NCBI GenBank assembly: GCA_030145055.1
Contig: JAQYWK010000002.1
Span: 248,001-312,000 of the forward strand
Direction of reading: 5' to 3'
DNA from: Desulfovibrio sp.
GTDB taxonomy: Bacteria > Desulfobacterota > Desulfovibrionia > Desulfovibrionales > Desulfovibrionaceae
Length of the DNA: 64,000 bases
A program made the translations under genes and the position numbers. Of the stretch, positions 26,749-36,325 are shown in pieces. The notes below the pieces were generated by a model, which searched no databases, was not told where the DNA came from, and saw only the letters and a list, made by a program, of their open reading frames with translations. Position 1 is the first letter of the stretch, and each line of letters starts with the position of its first letter.

Positions 26749-27687
26749 TTGAAGCGTACAGTTATTTGTTTTTTAATAGCTTTAGCATGTTTTGCAGGTA
26801 CTTTTGCGAATGCAGAAGAAAAAGTTGTAGACGGTGTTGTGGCTGTTGTTAATGGCGACATAGTTACAATGTATGATATGAACGCTAAAATGGCGCCGAT
26901 TTTAAAACAATTCGGCGGAAAAAATCTTTCTGCAGTTGAATTAGAACAGGTTAAGAACATCAGAGAGCAAATACTTCATCGTTATATTAATGAGATGATT
27001 ATTGATCAGGAAGCTAAAAGACTAAAGGTTGCCGTTTCGGATAAAGATGTTGAAGGGGAAGTTAATCGTATTAAAGTCTCCAGCAATCTTAATGATGAAG
27101 AATTCAACCGCCAGTTAAAGTTGCAAAAGACAAATTTTGAAGAATTTAAAGATGGAATACGTAAAGATATTCGCAAACACAGACTTCTTTCCTTCAAAGT
27201 CAAAAACAAAGTTGTTGTTACCGAAGAAGAAATTCAAGCAGTATGGAACAGCACTAAAGTTCAAGATGCTGCAGAAAACCAAAGTGTTCATCTAAAATTG
27301 ATTCTTTTTTCTGCAGATATTTCAGCAGAAAAAATTAGAGAAAAAATTATTTCAGGCGAAATCACATTTGAGGAAGCTGCAGATAAGTATACAACAGGAC
27401 CCGGTGCTGGATCCGGCGGAGATCTCGGAGTTTTGGAGTGGGGAGATCTTGCAAAAACCTGGCACGACGCTTTGACCGGACTTAATGTTGGTGACATGAG
27501 TCAGCCATTTGAAGTTCAATCTTCATTAGCGCTGCTTAAACTTGATTCGTATGCGAAAAATGAAGAAGACACTTTTGCCGAAAATAGAGATGAAATTTAT
27601 GATCGTCTCTATCGTGAAAAGCAGGATGCGGTCTTTGCTGATTATATAAAAAAGCTTAGAGAAAAAGCGGTAATTCAAATAAAGTAA
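26749..27687 (+). CDS. surA: Periplasmic peptidyl-prolyl isomerase SurA
   Basis: Chaperone of 312 residues that escorts outer-membrane proteins through the periplasm. A Sec signal (KRTVICFLIALACFAGTFANA) precedes a SurA_N domain (DGVVAVVNGDIVTMYDMNAKM) and one parvulin domain at about 175-275 (FEEAADKYTTGPGAGSGGDLG, LNVGDMSQPFE). E. coli SurA has two parvulin domains. The TTG start is chosen because GGGAG lies seven bases upstream and the signal peptide then begins directly; a start ten codons earlier is less likely. Confidence 0.88.
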   Translation: MKRTVICFLIALACFAGTFANAEEKVVDGVVAVVNGDIVTMYDMNAKMAPILKQFGGKNLSAVELEQVKNIREQILHRYINEMIIDQEAKRLKVAVSDKDVEGEVNRIKVSSNLNDEEFNRQLKLQKTNFEEFKDGIRKDIRKHRLLSFKVKNKVVVTEEEIQAVWNSTKVQDAAENQSVHLKLILFSADISAEKIREKIISGEITFEEAADKYTTGPGAGSGGDLGVLEWGDLAKTWHDALTGLNVGDMSQPFEVQSSLALLKLDSYAKNEEDTFAENRDEIYDRLYREKQDAVFADYIKKLREKAVIQIK

Positions 27688-27813
27688 TTTTTTGAGGAAA
27701 CCGGTTAGCGATCGTTTTTTGTGTTTTTTCAAAAGAAAAACCTGTTGTAAAAAAACAACTTCAAAGATATTTTTCTTTGATTGAAGCAGTCAGAATATTA
27801 TTACGAGGGCCTT

Positions 27814-28701
27814 ATGGATTTAAAAGAGCTTGGTTCCCGACTAAAAGCGGAAAGAGAACGTCAAGGATTTACCATAGAACAGATCATGGAGCTTACTAAA
27901 ATTAGCCGAGTGAATGTATATGCTATTGAAGATGGCAATAAAAAAGATTTTCCTCATCCGGTATACGCTAAGGGTTTCATAAAGAACTATGCAAAAGTTC
28001 TAGGTCTTAATTCTGACGAAATCGGCGAAGAATTTTCAAGATTCTATTCTGTTGATGAAGAGCCTGAAGAAAGCTTGCAAAACAGCTTTGATCAAAACAA
28101 CTCAGCGCAAAAGGATTATTCGGTAAAATCGAGCAAATCTTCATTTTCATCTATTTTAATGATTTTGGTTTTGATTGGCGTTTTAGCAGGATTTATTTAT
28201 TACCTGCACGATAATGCCTTACTTGATTTCGGTAAGACAGATCAGGTTGAAGTTGTAGTTGAAGAAACTCCAGCAAGTGAAACTTATTCTGACGCAGAGA
28301 GTGAAGAGCTTGAAGTTGTAGTTGAAGAAACTCCAGCCGAAGAACCTGCGACTGATCAGGATACTGAGGAAGTTAAAACCGAAGAAGTTGTAATCGTTCC
28401 CGAAGAGGAAGCGGCTATAACTCCTGTTACGAAAGTATCGCCAGTATCTCCGGTACAAGGTAATAATGTTGTTATTACAGCAAAAAAAGGTCAGGCTTGC
28501 TGGCTTCAAGCTACAGTTGATGGCAAATCCGTTGAATATGTTATTAACGAATCACAGTCATTGCCGCTTTCATACGATAAAAGCTTAAAAATTAAATTCG
28601 GTAATGGCGGCGGAGTTGATGTTACATACAACGGCAAACCTTTCGTCTTCAATGCTGTTGAAGGTAAAGTTAAAACTGTTGATTTCCCTGTTTCCGAATA
28701 G
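27814..28701 (+). CDS. RodZ-like HTH membrane protein
   Basis: Protein of 295 residues with RodZ architecture: an N-terminal HTH_25 domain (about 1-70: LGSRLKAERERQGFTIEQI), a single transmembrane helix (about 122-142, SILMILVLIGVLAGFIYYL), an acidic linker and a C-terminal DUF4115 domain (CWLQATVDGKSVEYVI). RodZ anchors MreB and governs rod shape. The linker holds a 28-base direct repeat (28247-28274 and 28310-28337) that encodes VEVVVEETPA-type units twice. The ATG has GAGGG six bases upstream; the frame opens 11 codons earlier. Confidence 0.87.
   Translation: MDLKELGSRLKAERERQGFTIEQIMELTKISRVNVYAIEDGNKKDFPHPVYAKGFIKNYAKVLGLNSDEIGEEFSRFYSVDEEPEESLQNSFDQNNSAQKDYSVKSSKSSFSSILMILVLIGVLAGFIYYLHDNALLDFGKTDQVEVVVEETPASETYSDAESEELEVVVEETPAEEPATDQDTEEVKTEEVVIVPEEEAAITPVTKVSPVSPVQGNNVVITAKKGQACWLQATVDGKSVEYVINESQSLPLSYDKSLKIKFGNGGGVDVTYNGKPFVFNAVEGKVKTVDFPVSE
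28247..28337 (+). repeat. 28-bp direct repeat in the rodZ linker
   Basis: Two identical 28-base copies begin at 28247 and 28310 (TTGAAGTTGTAGTTGAAGAA and onward), 63 bases apart and in frame. They duplicate the acidic Val/Glu segment, probably through slippage or recombination in a low-constraint linker. Confidence 0.85.
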
Positions 28702-28720
28702 AAATTTCAGTGTTAAAAAA

Positions 28721-29461
28721 ATGGAAACAACAGAAAAAGTTTTAATTCTTAAAACTGGTAAGTTTAAAGAAAATGACCTCTGGATTAGATTTTTGTCAGC
28801 CTCAAGAGGAGTTCAAACAGCATTCGCATTTGGCGGTAGCAAAAGCCGTAAACGTTTTGGAGGCTGTTTAGAACCTTTCTCTATGGTTCTTTTCAAAATT
28901 GAATCCAATAAGACCGGAGCATATCAGGTCCTTAAAGAAGGAAGCCTGTTAAAAAGTTACCCAGGAATACGGACTGACCTTCGTAAAATGGGGCTTGCAG
29001 CAAATTGTTTGAAATTCATCGAATCGGCTGGAACTGAGAAAGAAAGCAGTCGCAGAGTGTATGACCTTTTGTCAGAAACTCTTGATGTTATTGAAGAGTC
29101 AGAACCGGATGATTTTTTCCCGCTGTTTTTTAGAGCCAAGGTTGCATTCGAACAAGGGTACAATCCAGACTTTACAATTTGCTCGCTATGCGGCAAACCT
29201 CTTTTCAGCTCTCGTCCTGTTATCTTTGATGTAGAGAAGGGCGGTATAAACTGCTCTGACTGCGATAGCGACAGAAGAGGGGACTCTGTCAGCGCCGGAA
29301 CTATTCGTACGCTGGCATGGATCCAGGATACCGGACCTGCGAACTGGATGTCTCTGAACATTCCGTATGAAATAAGGCAGGAATGCTTTGCAGTCATGGA
29401 TAGATTCATGGCCTATCATATGGGACTGGTTTGGGAAGGGTCCATGTATAAGAAAATTTAG
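28721..29461 (+). CDS. recO: DNA repair protein RecO
   Basis: Protein of 246 residues that loads RecA onto SSB-coated gaps with RecR. It has an N-terminal OB-fold (EKVLILKTGKFKENDLWIRF), a helical domain and a zinc motif, CSLCGKP with INCSDC at about 150-185. The ATG is 20 bases after the rodZ stop; upstream frame is open but overlaps rodZ, and no strong Shine-Dalgarno is seen. Length is normal. Confidence 0.9.
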   Translation: METTEKVLILKTGKFKENDLWIRFLSASRGVQTAFAFGGSKSRKRFGGCLEPFSMVLFKIESNKTGAYQVLKEGSLLKSYPGIRTDLRKMGLAANCLKFIESAGTEKESSRRVYDLLSETLDVIEESEPDDFFPLFFRAKVAFEQGYNPDFTICSLCGKPLFSSRPVIFDVEKGGINCSDCDSDRRGDSVSAGTIRTLAWIQDTGPANWMSLNIPYEIRQECFAVMDRFMAYHMGLVWEGSMYKKI

Positions 29462-29670
29462 TGATGCTCACAGTCTAATCTCAACTTGGTAGACTAGCCT
29501 GATTTGCATTTTGTTTTAGATTTATTCAAATAATTAAATATTGAAAAAGTCTAAATAATGTCTGTTGTTATTTGTTGATAAGTCGGACATTTTTTACTTT
29601 GTCCACAGCGTACAATTGTCGAAAATGAATCTATAGAAAGTTTGGTTTTTTTCTAGATGTGAGGAATTTA

Positions 29671-30558
29671 ATGAATTTTCAGAATGTTATACTTACGTTA
29701 CAGAACTTTTGGTCTGATTACGGTTGTTGCTTGGTTCAGCCCCTCGATATTGAAGTCGGCGCTGGAACATTCAACCCATCAACCTTTTTCAGAGTGATCG
29801 GTCCTGAACCTTGGGATGCCGCTTATGTCGAACCTTGCCGCCGTCCTACTGATGGACGCTATGGTGAAAACCCGAATAGGCTTCAGCATTACTTCCAGTT
29901 TCAGGTTGTCTTAAAACCATCTCCTGACAATGTTCAGGACATCTATCTTAAAAGCCTTGAAGCTATCGGAATAGATCAGGCCGCGCACGACATTCGCTTT
30001 GTCGAAGATGACTGGGAGTCTCCAACTCTTGGTGCGTGGGGGCTTGGCTGGGAAGTATGGCTTAATGGAATGGAAGTAACTCAGTTTACATACTTTCAGC
30101 AGTGCGGAGGCATAGACCTCAGCCCTGTTACCGTTGAAATTACGTACGGCCTCGAAAGACTTAGTATGTATTTACAAGGTGTAGAATCTGTCTACGACCT
30201 CATGTGGAATGATAAGATTACTTACGGTCAGATCTTTCATCAGAACGAAATTGAGAATTCCAAATATAATTTTGAACTCAGTGATTCGGCCATGCTTCTT
30301 GACCTTTTCAATAAGTATGAAGCTGAAAGTTTGAGACTGTGCGAAGAAGGACTTCCTCGCCCTGCATACGACTATTGTCTAAAATGCTCTCATACATTCA
30401 ATATGCTTGATGCTCGCGGCGCAATATCAATTACCGAGCGTGCAACTTATATAGGCAGAGTGCGTACTTTGGCTTCAGCAGCGGCAAAACTTTACTCGGA
30501 AGAACGCGCTGAAATGAATTACCCCATGCTTGAAAACGATAAAAAAAACGGAATTTGA
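29671..30558 (+). CDS. glyQ: Glycyl-tRNA synthetase alpha subunit
   Basis: Class II catalytic subunit of 295 residues of the bacterial heterotetrameric GlyRS. The signature opening is [18 protein letters not shown], followed by [19 protein letters not shown] and [20 protein letters not shown]-like motifs. The ATG is preceded by GAGG; a GTG four codons earlier is less likely. It pairs with glyS, which begins one base after its stop. Confidence 0.97.
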   Translation: MNFQNVILTLQNFWSDYGCCLVQPLDIEVGAGTFNPSTFFRVIGPEPWDAAYVEPCRRPTDGRYGENPNRLQHYFQFQVVLKPSPDNVQDIYLKSLEAIGIDQAAHDIRFVEDDWESPTLGAWGLGWEVWLNGMEVTQFTYFQQCGGIDLSPVTVEITYGLERLSMYLQGVESVYDLMWNDKITYGQIFHQNEIENSKYNFELSDSAMLLDLFNKYEAESLRLCEEGLPRPAYDYCLKCSHTFNMLDARGAISITERATYIGRVRTLASAAAKLYSEERAEMNYPMLENDKKNGI

Positions 30559-30559
30559 T

Positions 30560-32653
30560 ATGGCCGATTTTATACTTGAAATAGGTATTGAAGAGATGCC
30601 CGCCCGCTTTGTTCCACGCTTGGGTGAGGATATTAAAAATATATTCAGCAGTTTGCTTAGCGAAAATATGATTGACTCTGCGTCAGTTGAAGCTTTCGCA
30701 ACACCCCGCAGACTAACTGTATCTGTAAAAGACATCGCTCTTGACCAGAAAAAAGTTGAAGAAGAAGTATCAGGTCCTCCCGCAAGAATTGCTTATGATG
30801 CTGACGGAAAGCCAACTAAAGCTTGTGATGGTTTCGTAAAATCGCAAGGCATCACTCTTGAAGATATTTATATCATTGAGACCCCCAAAGGTGATTATCT
30901 CGGGGCTAAAAAGACTGTTGGCGGCGCTAAAACTGTGGATATTCTTCCAGAGATTTGCCTTACAGCAATTAAAAAGCTTTCATTCCCTAAAAAGATGAAG
31001 TGGGGCAGTTTGAACTTCACTTTCGGTCGCCCTCTGCGTTGGCTCCTTTGTCTATGCGGTGACACCGTTATTGACTTTGAACTAGCAGAGCTGTCCACAG
31101 GACGCCTGACATACGGTCACCGTGTTATGGGTCCCGGACCATTTGAAGTTGCAACAGCATCTGATTACTTTAAAGTTATTGATGAAAAATGCTCCATTAT
31201 CATTTCTCCCAAAAAACGTGGTGAAATGGTACAAGAAGAAGGAAACAAACTTGCTTCTAAGCTTAACGGTTCAGTTGTATGGAAAGACAGCCTCCTTCAG
31301 GAAGTCAGCAACCTTGTTGAACTCCCAATGCCAATCATCGGTAATTTTGACGACGACTTCCTTGAGCTTCCAAAAGAAGTTCTGCTCACCAGCATGGAAA
31401 GCCATCAGAAATGTTTCGGTATCCAGAAAGAAGACGGCAGCTTGCTACCGCACTTCCTCTGTACTTTAAACATTGTGCCTAAGGATCTTGAACTAGTTCG
31501 TAAGGGCTGGGAAAAAGTTCTTAAAGCAAGACTTGAAGATGGTCGCTTTTTCTGGGCTAAAGACCTCGATACTGAATTCGATGTCTGGCTTGAAAAGCTT
31601 GAGAATGTTGTATTCCTCGGACCTCTCGGAACCATGGGTGATAAATCCCGCAGACTTGAACGGTTAGCCGCTCTAATCGCTGGGAAAGTTGATCCTGACA
31701 TGCAGACCGAAATGGCCAGAGCAGGCAGAATTGCCAAAGCTGACCTCGTTTCTGAAATGGTTAACGAATTTGATAAATTACAAGGCCTTATGGGCGGAAT
31801 CTACGCGGCTAAGCGCGGCGAAGATGAAGTTGTCTGCAAAGCTATCAGCGAGCAGTACCTTCCTGCCGGACCAGAAAGCCCTGTTCCATCCACCCTAAGT
31901 GGAGCTATAATTTCCATGACTGATAAAGCCGATACGCTCGTCGGTTGCTTCGGTCTAAATAAAATACCTACTGGTGCTAACGATGCCTACGCTCTCAGGC
32001 GCGCGGCCCTTGGTATTATCCGGATGATCCTAGAATACGGATTAAGCGTCGACATCCTCGAAATACTCGACATTGCTTATGAAGGTTATTCTAAGGAAAT
32101 TAAATGGAAGCTTGAAAAAGCCGAGGTTCTTGAAAAGCTTGGAGATTTTATTTCCAGCAGACTCCGTGCCTATTTTACTGGGCAGGGATATGAAACAAGA
32201 GTCGTTGACGCTGCTTTAGGTGCCGGATTCAGAGACGTAACTGCACTTAAAGCTAGAGTTGAAGCTTTATCTGAATTTGCGAAAGAAGATGGATTCGAAC
32301 AGGCAGTGCTTACTTTTAAGCGAGCATCCAACATTATCAAAAAGCAGGGTAGTGAAGCTGGTCTGAATTTAACTGGTGGTTACGAAGTTGCAAAACTCAT
32401 CGAACCTCAGGAAAAAGATCTTGCTGCCAAACTTGATGATACCGCGGCCCGTTTCGAAGAACTTTGGAACAATGATGACTTCACGAATCTCTTTGGAATT
32501 CTTGGAGAATTACGACCATTTGTGGATGACTTTTTTGATAATGTCATGGTCATCAGCGAAGATGAAACATTAAAAATTAACAGGCTGAATCTGCTCCAAG
32601 CTCTAGTTGATAGACTGAGCAGACTGGCTGACTTTGGTGCTCTACAGGTTTAA
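30560..32653 (+). CDS. glyS: Glycyl-tRNA synthetase beta subunit
   Basis: Subunit of 697 residues needed for tRNA recognition and charging together with GlyQ. It begins ADFILEIGIEEMPARFVP, contains SFPKKMKWG and FGRPLRWLLCLCG, and has a C-terminal DALR-like anticodon-binding region. The ATG follows the glyQ stop by a single base, so translation is likely coupled; an in-frame TTG ten codons earlier lies inside glyQ. Confidence 0.96.
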   Translation: MADFILEIGIEEMPARFVPRLGEDIKNIFSSLLSENMIDSASVEAFATPRRLTVSVKDIALDQKKVEEEVSGPPARIAYDADGKPTKACDGFVKSQGITLEDIYIIETPKGDYLGAKKTVGGAKTVDILPEICLTAIKKLSFPKKMKWGSLNFTFGRPLRWLLCLCGDTVIDFELAELSTGRLTYGHRVMGPGPFEVATASDYFKVIDEKCSIIISPKKRGEMVQEEGNKLASKLNGSVVWKDSLLQEVSNLVELPMPIIGNFDDDFLELPKEVLLTSMESHQKCFGIQKEDGSLLPHFLCTLNIVPKDLELVRKGWEKVLKARLEDGRFFWAKDLDTEFDVWLEKLENVVFLGPLGTMGDKSRRLERLAALIAGKVDPDMQTEMARAGRIAKADLVSEMVNEFDKLQGLMGGIYAAKRGEDEVVCKAISEQYLPAGPESPVPSTLSGAIISMTDKADTLVGCFGLNKIPTGANDAYALRRAALGIIRMILEYGLSVDILEILDIAYEGYSKEIKWKLEKAEVLEKLGDFISSRLRAYFTGQGYETRVVDAALGAGFRDVTALKARVEALSEFAKEDGFEQAVLTFKRASNIIKKQGSEAGLNLTGGYEVAKLIEPQEKDLAAKLDDTAARFEELWNNDDFTNLFGILGELRPFVDDFFDNVMVISEDETLKINRLNLLQALVDRLSRLADFGALQV

Positions 32654-32732
32654 CCTACCGAGCATTCTTACAATTCACCTGTTATTATCAACTTTTATTA
32701 TATTTTTTATTACTAAAAAGTGTTATCAAAGC

Positions 32733-32760
32733 TTGACAATAACGGATGATTTTGGTTAAT
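32733..32760 (+). promoter_or_regulatory. Candidate promoter for rpsT
   Basis: A perfect -35 TTGACA, 16 bases, then GTTAAT (4/6), about 75 bases before rpsT. It makes sense of a ribosomal protein gene standing after glyS. Confidence 0.55.
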
Positions 32761-32782
32761 GACCCTTTTTGTTAGAGCGTAA

Positions 32783-32798
32783 CTCCGGCTGTCCGGAG
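32783..32798 (+). other. GC-rich hairpin in the rpsT leader
   Basis: CTCCGG-CTGT-CCGGAG, a perfect 6-bp stem in the untranslated leader about 35 bases before the TTG start. It could affect mRNA stability or S20 autoregulation; function inferred only. Confidence 0.45.
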
Positions 32799-32833
32799 AA
32801 AGAAATATAATTTTAAGATACAGGAGAAATACC

Positions 32834-33097
32834 TTGGCTAATCATAAATCAGCAGTAAAAAGACACCGTCAGTCCCTCGTTCGTCAGTCACGCAACAATA
32901 TGGTACGTACTCGTATCAAAAACGTTGTTAAAGACGTTCGTGCAGCAGTAGAAGCTAACGACACTGAGCTTGCTTCAGCAGCTCTTCGTAAAGCTACTTC
33001 TACTCTCGACGCAGCAGCTACAAAGAAAGTAATCCACGCACGTTGTGCTGCCCGCAGGATTTCTCGTCTTCACGCTGCAGTCAACAAGATGGCGTAA
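32834..33097 (+). CDS. rpsT: 30S ribosomal protein S20
   Basis: Basic helical protein of 87 residues that binds 16S rRNA: ANHKSAVKRHRQSLVRQSRNN and AARRISRLHAAVNKMA are typical ends. It uses TTG as start with CAGGAG upstream; rare start codons are known for rpsT in other bacteria and fit weak, autoregulated initiation. A strong terminator follows. Confidence 0.96.
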   Translation: MANHKSAVKRHRQSLVRQSRNNMVRTRIKNVVKDVRAAVEANDTELASAALRKATSTLDAAATKKVIHARCAARRISRLHAAVNKMA

Positions 33098-33129
33098 GCA
33101 TATAACATCTTGTTTTTGCAAAGAATATC

Positions 33130-33159
33130 AAGCCCGTTGCTTACTGCAACGGGCTTTTT
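33130..33159 (+). terminator. Intrinsic terminator after rpsT
   Basis: AAGCCCGTTGC pairs perfectly with GCAACGGGCTT around TTACT, followed by a T-run. Confidence 0.93.
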
Positions 33160-33308
33160 CTGTTTGACTGAATTTGATCTATTTATTAAGTAGAATGTCG
33201 ATGGCAATATTGCTCTATTTCGGCTATTAAGACGTAGTAATTGCTGGTTTCGATGTGTTTTCATTTTTCGCTTTCAGGTGTTATTTGATTTTACATGAGG
33301 AGTAGCTT

Positions 33309-34673
33309 TTGAGGGTTATAATTGTTGGAGCCGGTGAAGTTGGGTTTAATGTTGCCCGGCGTTTATCCGGTGAGAATAAAGATGTTGTTGTCATAGACAA
33401 AAGCTCAAAAGCTCTAACCAGAGTTGCTGAAACTTTGGATGTGCAGACAATACTTGGATCTGGTTCAAGTCCTGATATTTTGGAACAAGCCGGAGTTCTA
33501 GACGCAGATATTTTTCTAGCTGTTACAGATAAAGACGAAATTAATTTAATTTCAACTTTCATGGCTAACCGAATTTCCCCTGACATCATCAAACTAGCTC
33601 GCATTAGAAATGAAGATTACACAAAGCATCCAGAAATGTTTACAGAAGGTGATCTTAGAATTGATACCCTTATTAATCCTGATGAAGAAGTAGTTGAATC
33701 TATATTAAGAGTTATGAGTGTTCCAGGCGCTGTCGAAATCAATGATTTTGTTGGCGGTAAGGTTCGTCTCATCGGAGTAAAACTTCCGAAAGAAAGTCCA
33801 CTCGTAGGCGTAACTCTTATGAACATCAAAGAGCACCTTGTAGGTGTTGATGTAGTTATCGCGGCCTTAGTGCGCGAAGATAGACTAATTATTCCTGGTG
33901 GTCTTGATACCATTGAAGAAGGGGATATTGTATATTTCGCATGCATTCGCGATCACCAAGAGAAACTGTTAAAACTTGCAGGGATTCTTTCTGATCCAAT
34001 CCGTAAAGTTCTTATCGTAGGCGGTGGAAACGTCGGCTACCTTCTTGCACAAGCGCTCGATAATAAAAAATTTCATACCAGACTTCTCGACCGCGACCCC
34101 GAACGATGCGCTGAACTTTCTGAAAATCTAGATCGGATTATTGTCTTGCATGGCGATGGAACGGACCAAGACCTACTGAAAGAAGAGAACGTTGGCGATC
34201 TTGATATGGTCATCTCCGTGACTGGTGACGAGGAAATGAATATCTTATCCTGCCTCCTTGCTAAAAACTTAGGAGCACGCAAGACAATTACCCGCATCAG
34301 TAATTTTGCTTACATTCCTCTAATTGAACCCATTGGTATCGACCATCTTGTTTGCCCGAGACTTTCTGCAATTAATTCAATTTTGCATTTTGTCAGACAA
34401 GGTAAAGTCATATCTGCGGTTTCCATTAAAGGGGAAGAAGCTGAAGCTCTTGAAGCTATCGCACAAGAGAACTCAGGAATCGTAGGCAAACCCATTATGG
34501 ATCTTCATCTACCAAAGGGCACGCTGATTCTATGCTTTCAACGCGGCGAAGAAGTTATCATACCTACAGGTCTTACGGTTATTGAGCCGAACGACAGACT
34601 GCTCATTATTTCAACTCGCAAAAATATTCCAGAAATCGAAGACGCCCTCACCACTAAGTTGGAGTATTACTAA
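33309..34673 (+). CDS. trkA: Trk potassium system NAD-binding protein TrkA
   Basis: Peripheral regulator of 454 residues for TrkH potassium uptake. It has two tandem RCK units: Rossmann (IIVGAGEVGFNVARRLS) plus TrkA_C at about 1-220, and again (LIVGGGNVGYLLAQALD) plus TrkA_C at about 230-454. It binds NAD(H). It starts at TTG with GAGGAG seven bases upstream. Its stop overlaps the trkH ATG by one base (TAATG). Confidence 0.96.
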   Translation: MRVIIVGAGEVGFNVARRLSGENKDVVVIDKSSKALTRVAETLDVQTILGSGSSPDILEQAGVLDADIFLAVTDKDEINLISTFMANRISPDIIKLARIRNEDYTKHPEMFTEGDLRIDTLINPDEEVVESILRVMSVPGAVEINDFVGGKVRLIGVKLPKESPLVGVTLMNIKEHLVGVDVVIAALVREDRLIIPGGLDTIEEGDIVYFACIRDHQEKLLKLAGILSDPIRKVLIVGGGNVGYLLAQALDNKKFHTRLLDRDPERCAELSENLDRIIVLHGDGTDQDLLKEENVGDLDMVISVTGDEEMNILSCLLAKNLGARKTITRISNFAYIPLIEPIGIDHLVCPRLSAINSILHFVRQGKVISAVSIKGEEAEALEAIAQENSGIVGKPIMDLHLPKGTLILCFQRGEEVIIPTGLTVIEPNDRLLIISTRKNIPEIEDALTTKLEYY

Positions 34674-36127
34674 TGCGCTGGAAGGTTGTTCTGCACATTA
34701 TCGGAGCACTCGTTTTGTGCGTCGGTCTTACCATGTTACTGCCTCTCGGATTTTCCTTGTACTACCAAGACTCCGGCATAATGCCCTTAATTCAGTCAAT
34801 GGTGATTTCCTGCGCTTGTGGATTAGGTCTTTTCTATGGTTTTCGCAGCAAAGACGAAAACAAAGGACTTAGTCATAGAGAGGGGATGGCTATCGTCGCG
34901 CTCGGCTGGGTTGCGGCGGGATTTTTCGGTTCACTTCCATTTTATTTCGGCGATGTCTTCACCAGTAATGTAGACTGTTTTTTTGAATCATTATCAGGCT
35001 TTACCACAACTGGTTCGTCGGTAATGAATGATATTGAATCCGTTGCTAAAGGAATTCTTTTCTGGCGTAGCCTTACCCATTGGCTGGGCGGAATGGGTAT
35101 AATTGTTCTATCTCTCGCGATCCTTCCCTTTCTAGGTGTCGGCGGTATGCAGCTTTACAAAGCAGAAGTACCCGGACCAGTTCCGGATAAACTTAAGCCC
35201 CGCATCAAAGATACAGCCTTAGTGTTGTGGAAAGTTTATTTACTCTTCTCTGGCATCGAATTTGTTCTGCTTATGCTTGGCGGAATGGATGTTTTTGACG
35301 CACTTTGTCACACCTTCGGAACCCTCGCAACGGGCGGTTTTTCTACCAAAAATACATCTGTCGCTTATTTCAACAGTGCCTATATTGATTACGTCATTAC
35401 ATTCTTTATGTTAGTTGCCGGAATCAATTTCAGCCTTCATTATCAGATGCTCAAAGGACGCCCCTTGCTATTATGGCGTGACCCTGAATTTCGTTTTTTT
35501 GCCATTGTAACTGGCGTAATCACCATAGTTGTGACAATCGCTGTCTACGCCGCTAATGACTACGATACGATTGCAGACACATTCAGATATACATCGTTTC
35601 AAGTCGCATCAATTATGAGCACGACGGGTTATGCAACTGCTGACTATGAAATCTGGCCTGCGCTGGCGCAAGGACTATTGCTCTTTTGCATGTTCCTCGG
35701 AGGATGTGCCGGTTCAACAAGCGGTGGTATGAAACACCTGCGTATCATGCTCCTTCTAAAGCAGTCCTACCAAGAGATCTTCCGAATTATCCACCCACGT
35801 TCGGTTAACAGGGTAAAGCTCGGTAAAACGGTTGTTAAGCCCGAAACAATGAACGATATTCTAGGCTTTGCGGTTCTATGGATAGCCCTTCTGGTAGTTT
35901 GCGGCCTCGTTGTTGCGGCAACAGGTGTAGACGTCGTTTCTGCATTCTCAGCTTCACTTGCCTGCATCGGTAATATCGGACCTGGTATCGGCTCAGTTGG
36001 ACCTACTGACAACTTTTCTCATATTCCAGAAGTAGGGAAGTGGGCGCTAATTTTCTGTATGCTTCTCGGAAGATTGGAAATTTATACAGTCATCGTATTG
36101 TGTGTCCCTGAGTTCTGGAGAAAGTAG
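34673..36127 (+). CDS. trkH: Trk potassium channel subunit TrkH
   Basis: Membrane potassium transporter of 484 residues with about ten transmembrane segments and four pore-like repeats; selectivity-type glycines are visible in SGFTTTGSSV, LATGGFSTKN, MSTTGYATAD and NIGPGIGSVG. Translation is coupled to trkA. A terminator follows. Confidence 0.96.
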   Translation: MRWKVVLHIIGALVLCVGLTMLLPLGFSLYYQDSGIMPLIQSMVISCACGLGLFYGFRSKDENKGLSHREGMAIVALGWVAAGFFGSLPFYFGDVFTSNVDCFFESLSGFTTTGSSVMNDIESVAKGILFWRSLTHWLGGMGIIVLSLAILPFLGVGGMQLYKAEVPGPVPDKLKPRIKDTALVLWKVYLLFSGIEFVLLMLGGMDVFDALCHTFGTLATGGFSTKNTSVAYFNSAYIDYVITFFMLVAGINFSLHYQMLKGRPLLLWRDPEFRFFAIVTGVITIVVTIAVYAANDYDTIADTFRYTSFQVASIMSTTGYATADYEIWPALAQGLLLFCMFLGGCAGSTSGGMKHLRIMLLLKQSYQEIFRIIHPRSVNRVKLGKTVVKPETMNDILGFAVLWIALLVVCGLVVAATGVDVVSAFSASLACIGNIGPGIGSVGPTDNFSHIPEVGKWALIFCMLLGRLEIYTVIVLCVPEFWRK

Positions 36128-36169
36128 TTTTCATAATTTTAAGAGAGAATGTCAGCAAATATTAATTAT

Positions 36170-36212
36170 AAAAATCCGTAGGAGCACAGTTTCTACGGAT
36201 TTTTGTTTTGTT
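36170..36212 (+). terminator. Intrinsic terminator after trkH
   Basis: AAAAATCCGTAG pairs perfectly with CTACGGATTTTT around an 11-base loop, then GTTTTGTT. Confidence 0.9.
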
Positions 36213-36222
36213 AGCTCGTGAC

Positions 36223-36257
36223 GTAAAAAAGGTCCCGAACTTTCGCTCAGGACCTTT
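36223..36257 (-). terminator. Intrinsic terminator after nadB
   Basis: AAAGGTCC pairs with GGACCTTT over a 14-base loop. Six T follow in the minus direction, so it serves the nadCAB operon. Confidence 0.8.
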
Positions 36258-36325
36258 ATAAATTATTTCATCGTAATTAGATGATCTTAATAAACTCAAA
36301 TCAAAACTATCTAAAACTTAGACCG

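Noticed and set aside
29472-29495. AGTCTA/TAGACT hairpin after recO as a terminator
   Set aside because: Only six pairs, a 12-base loop and no T-run.
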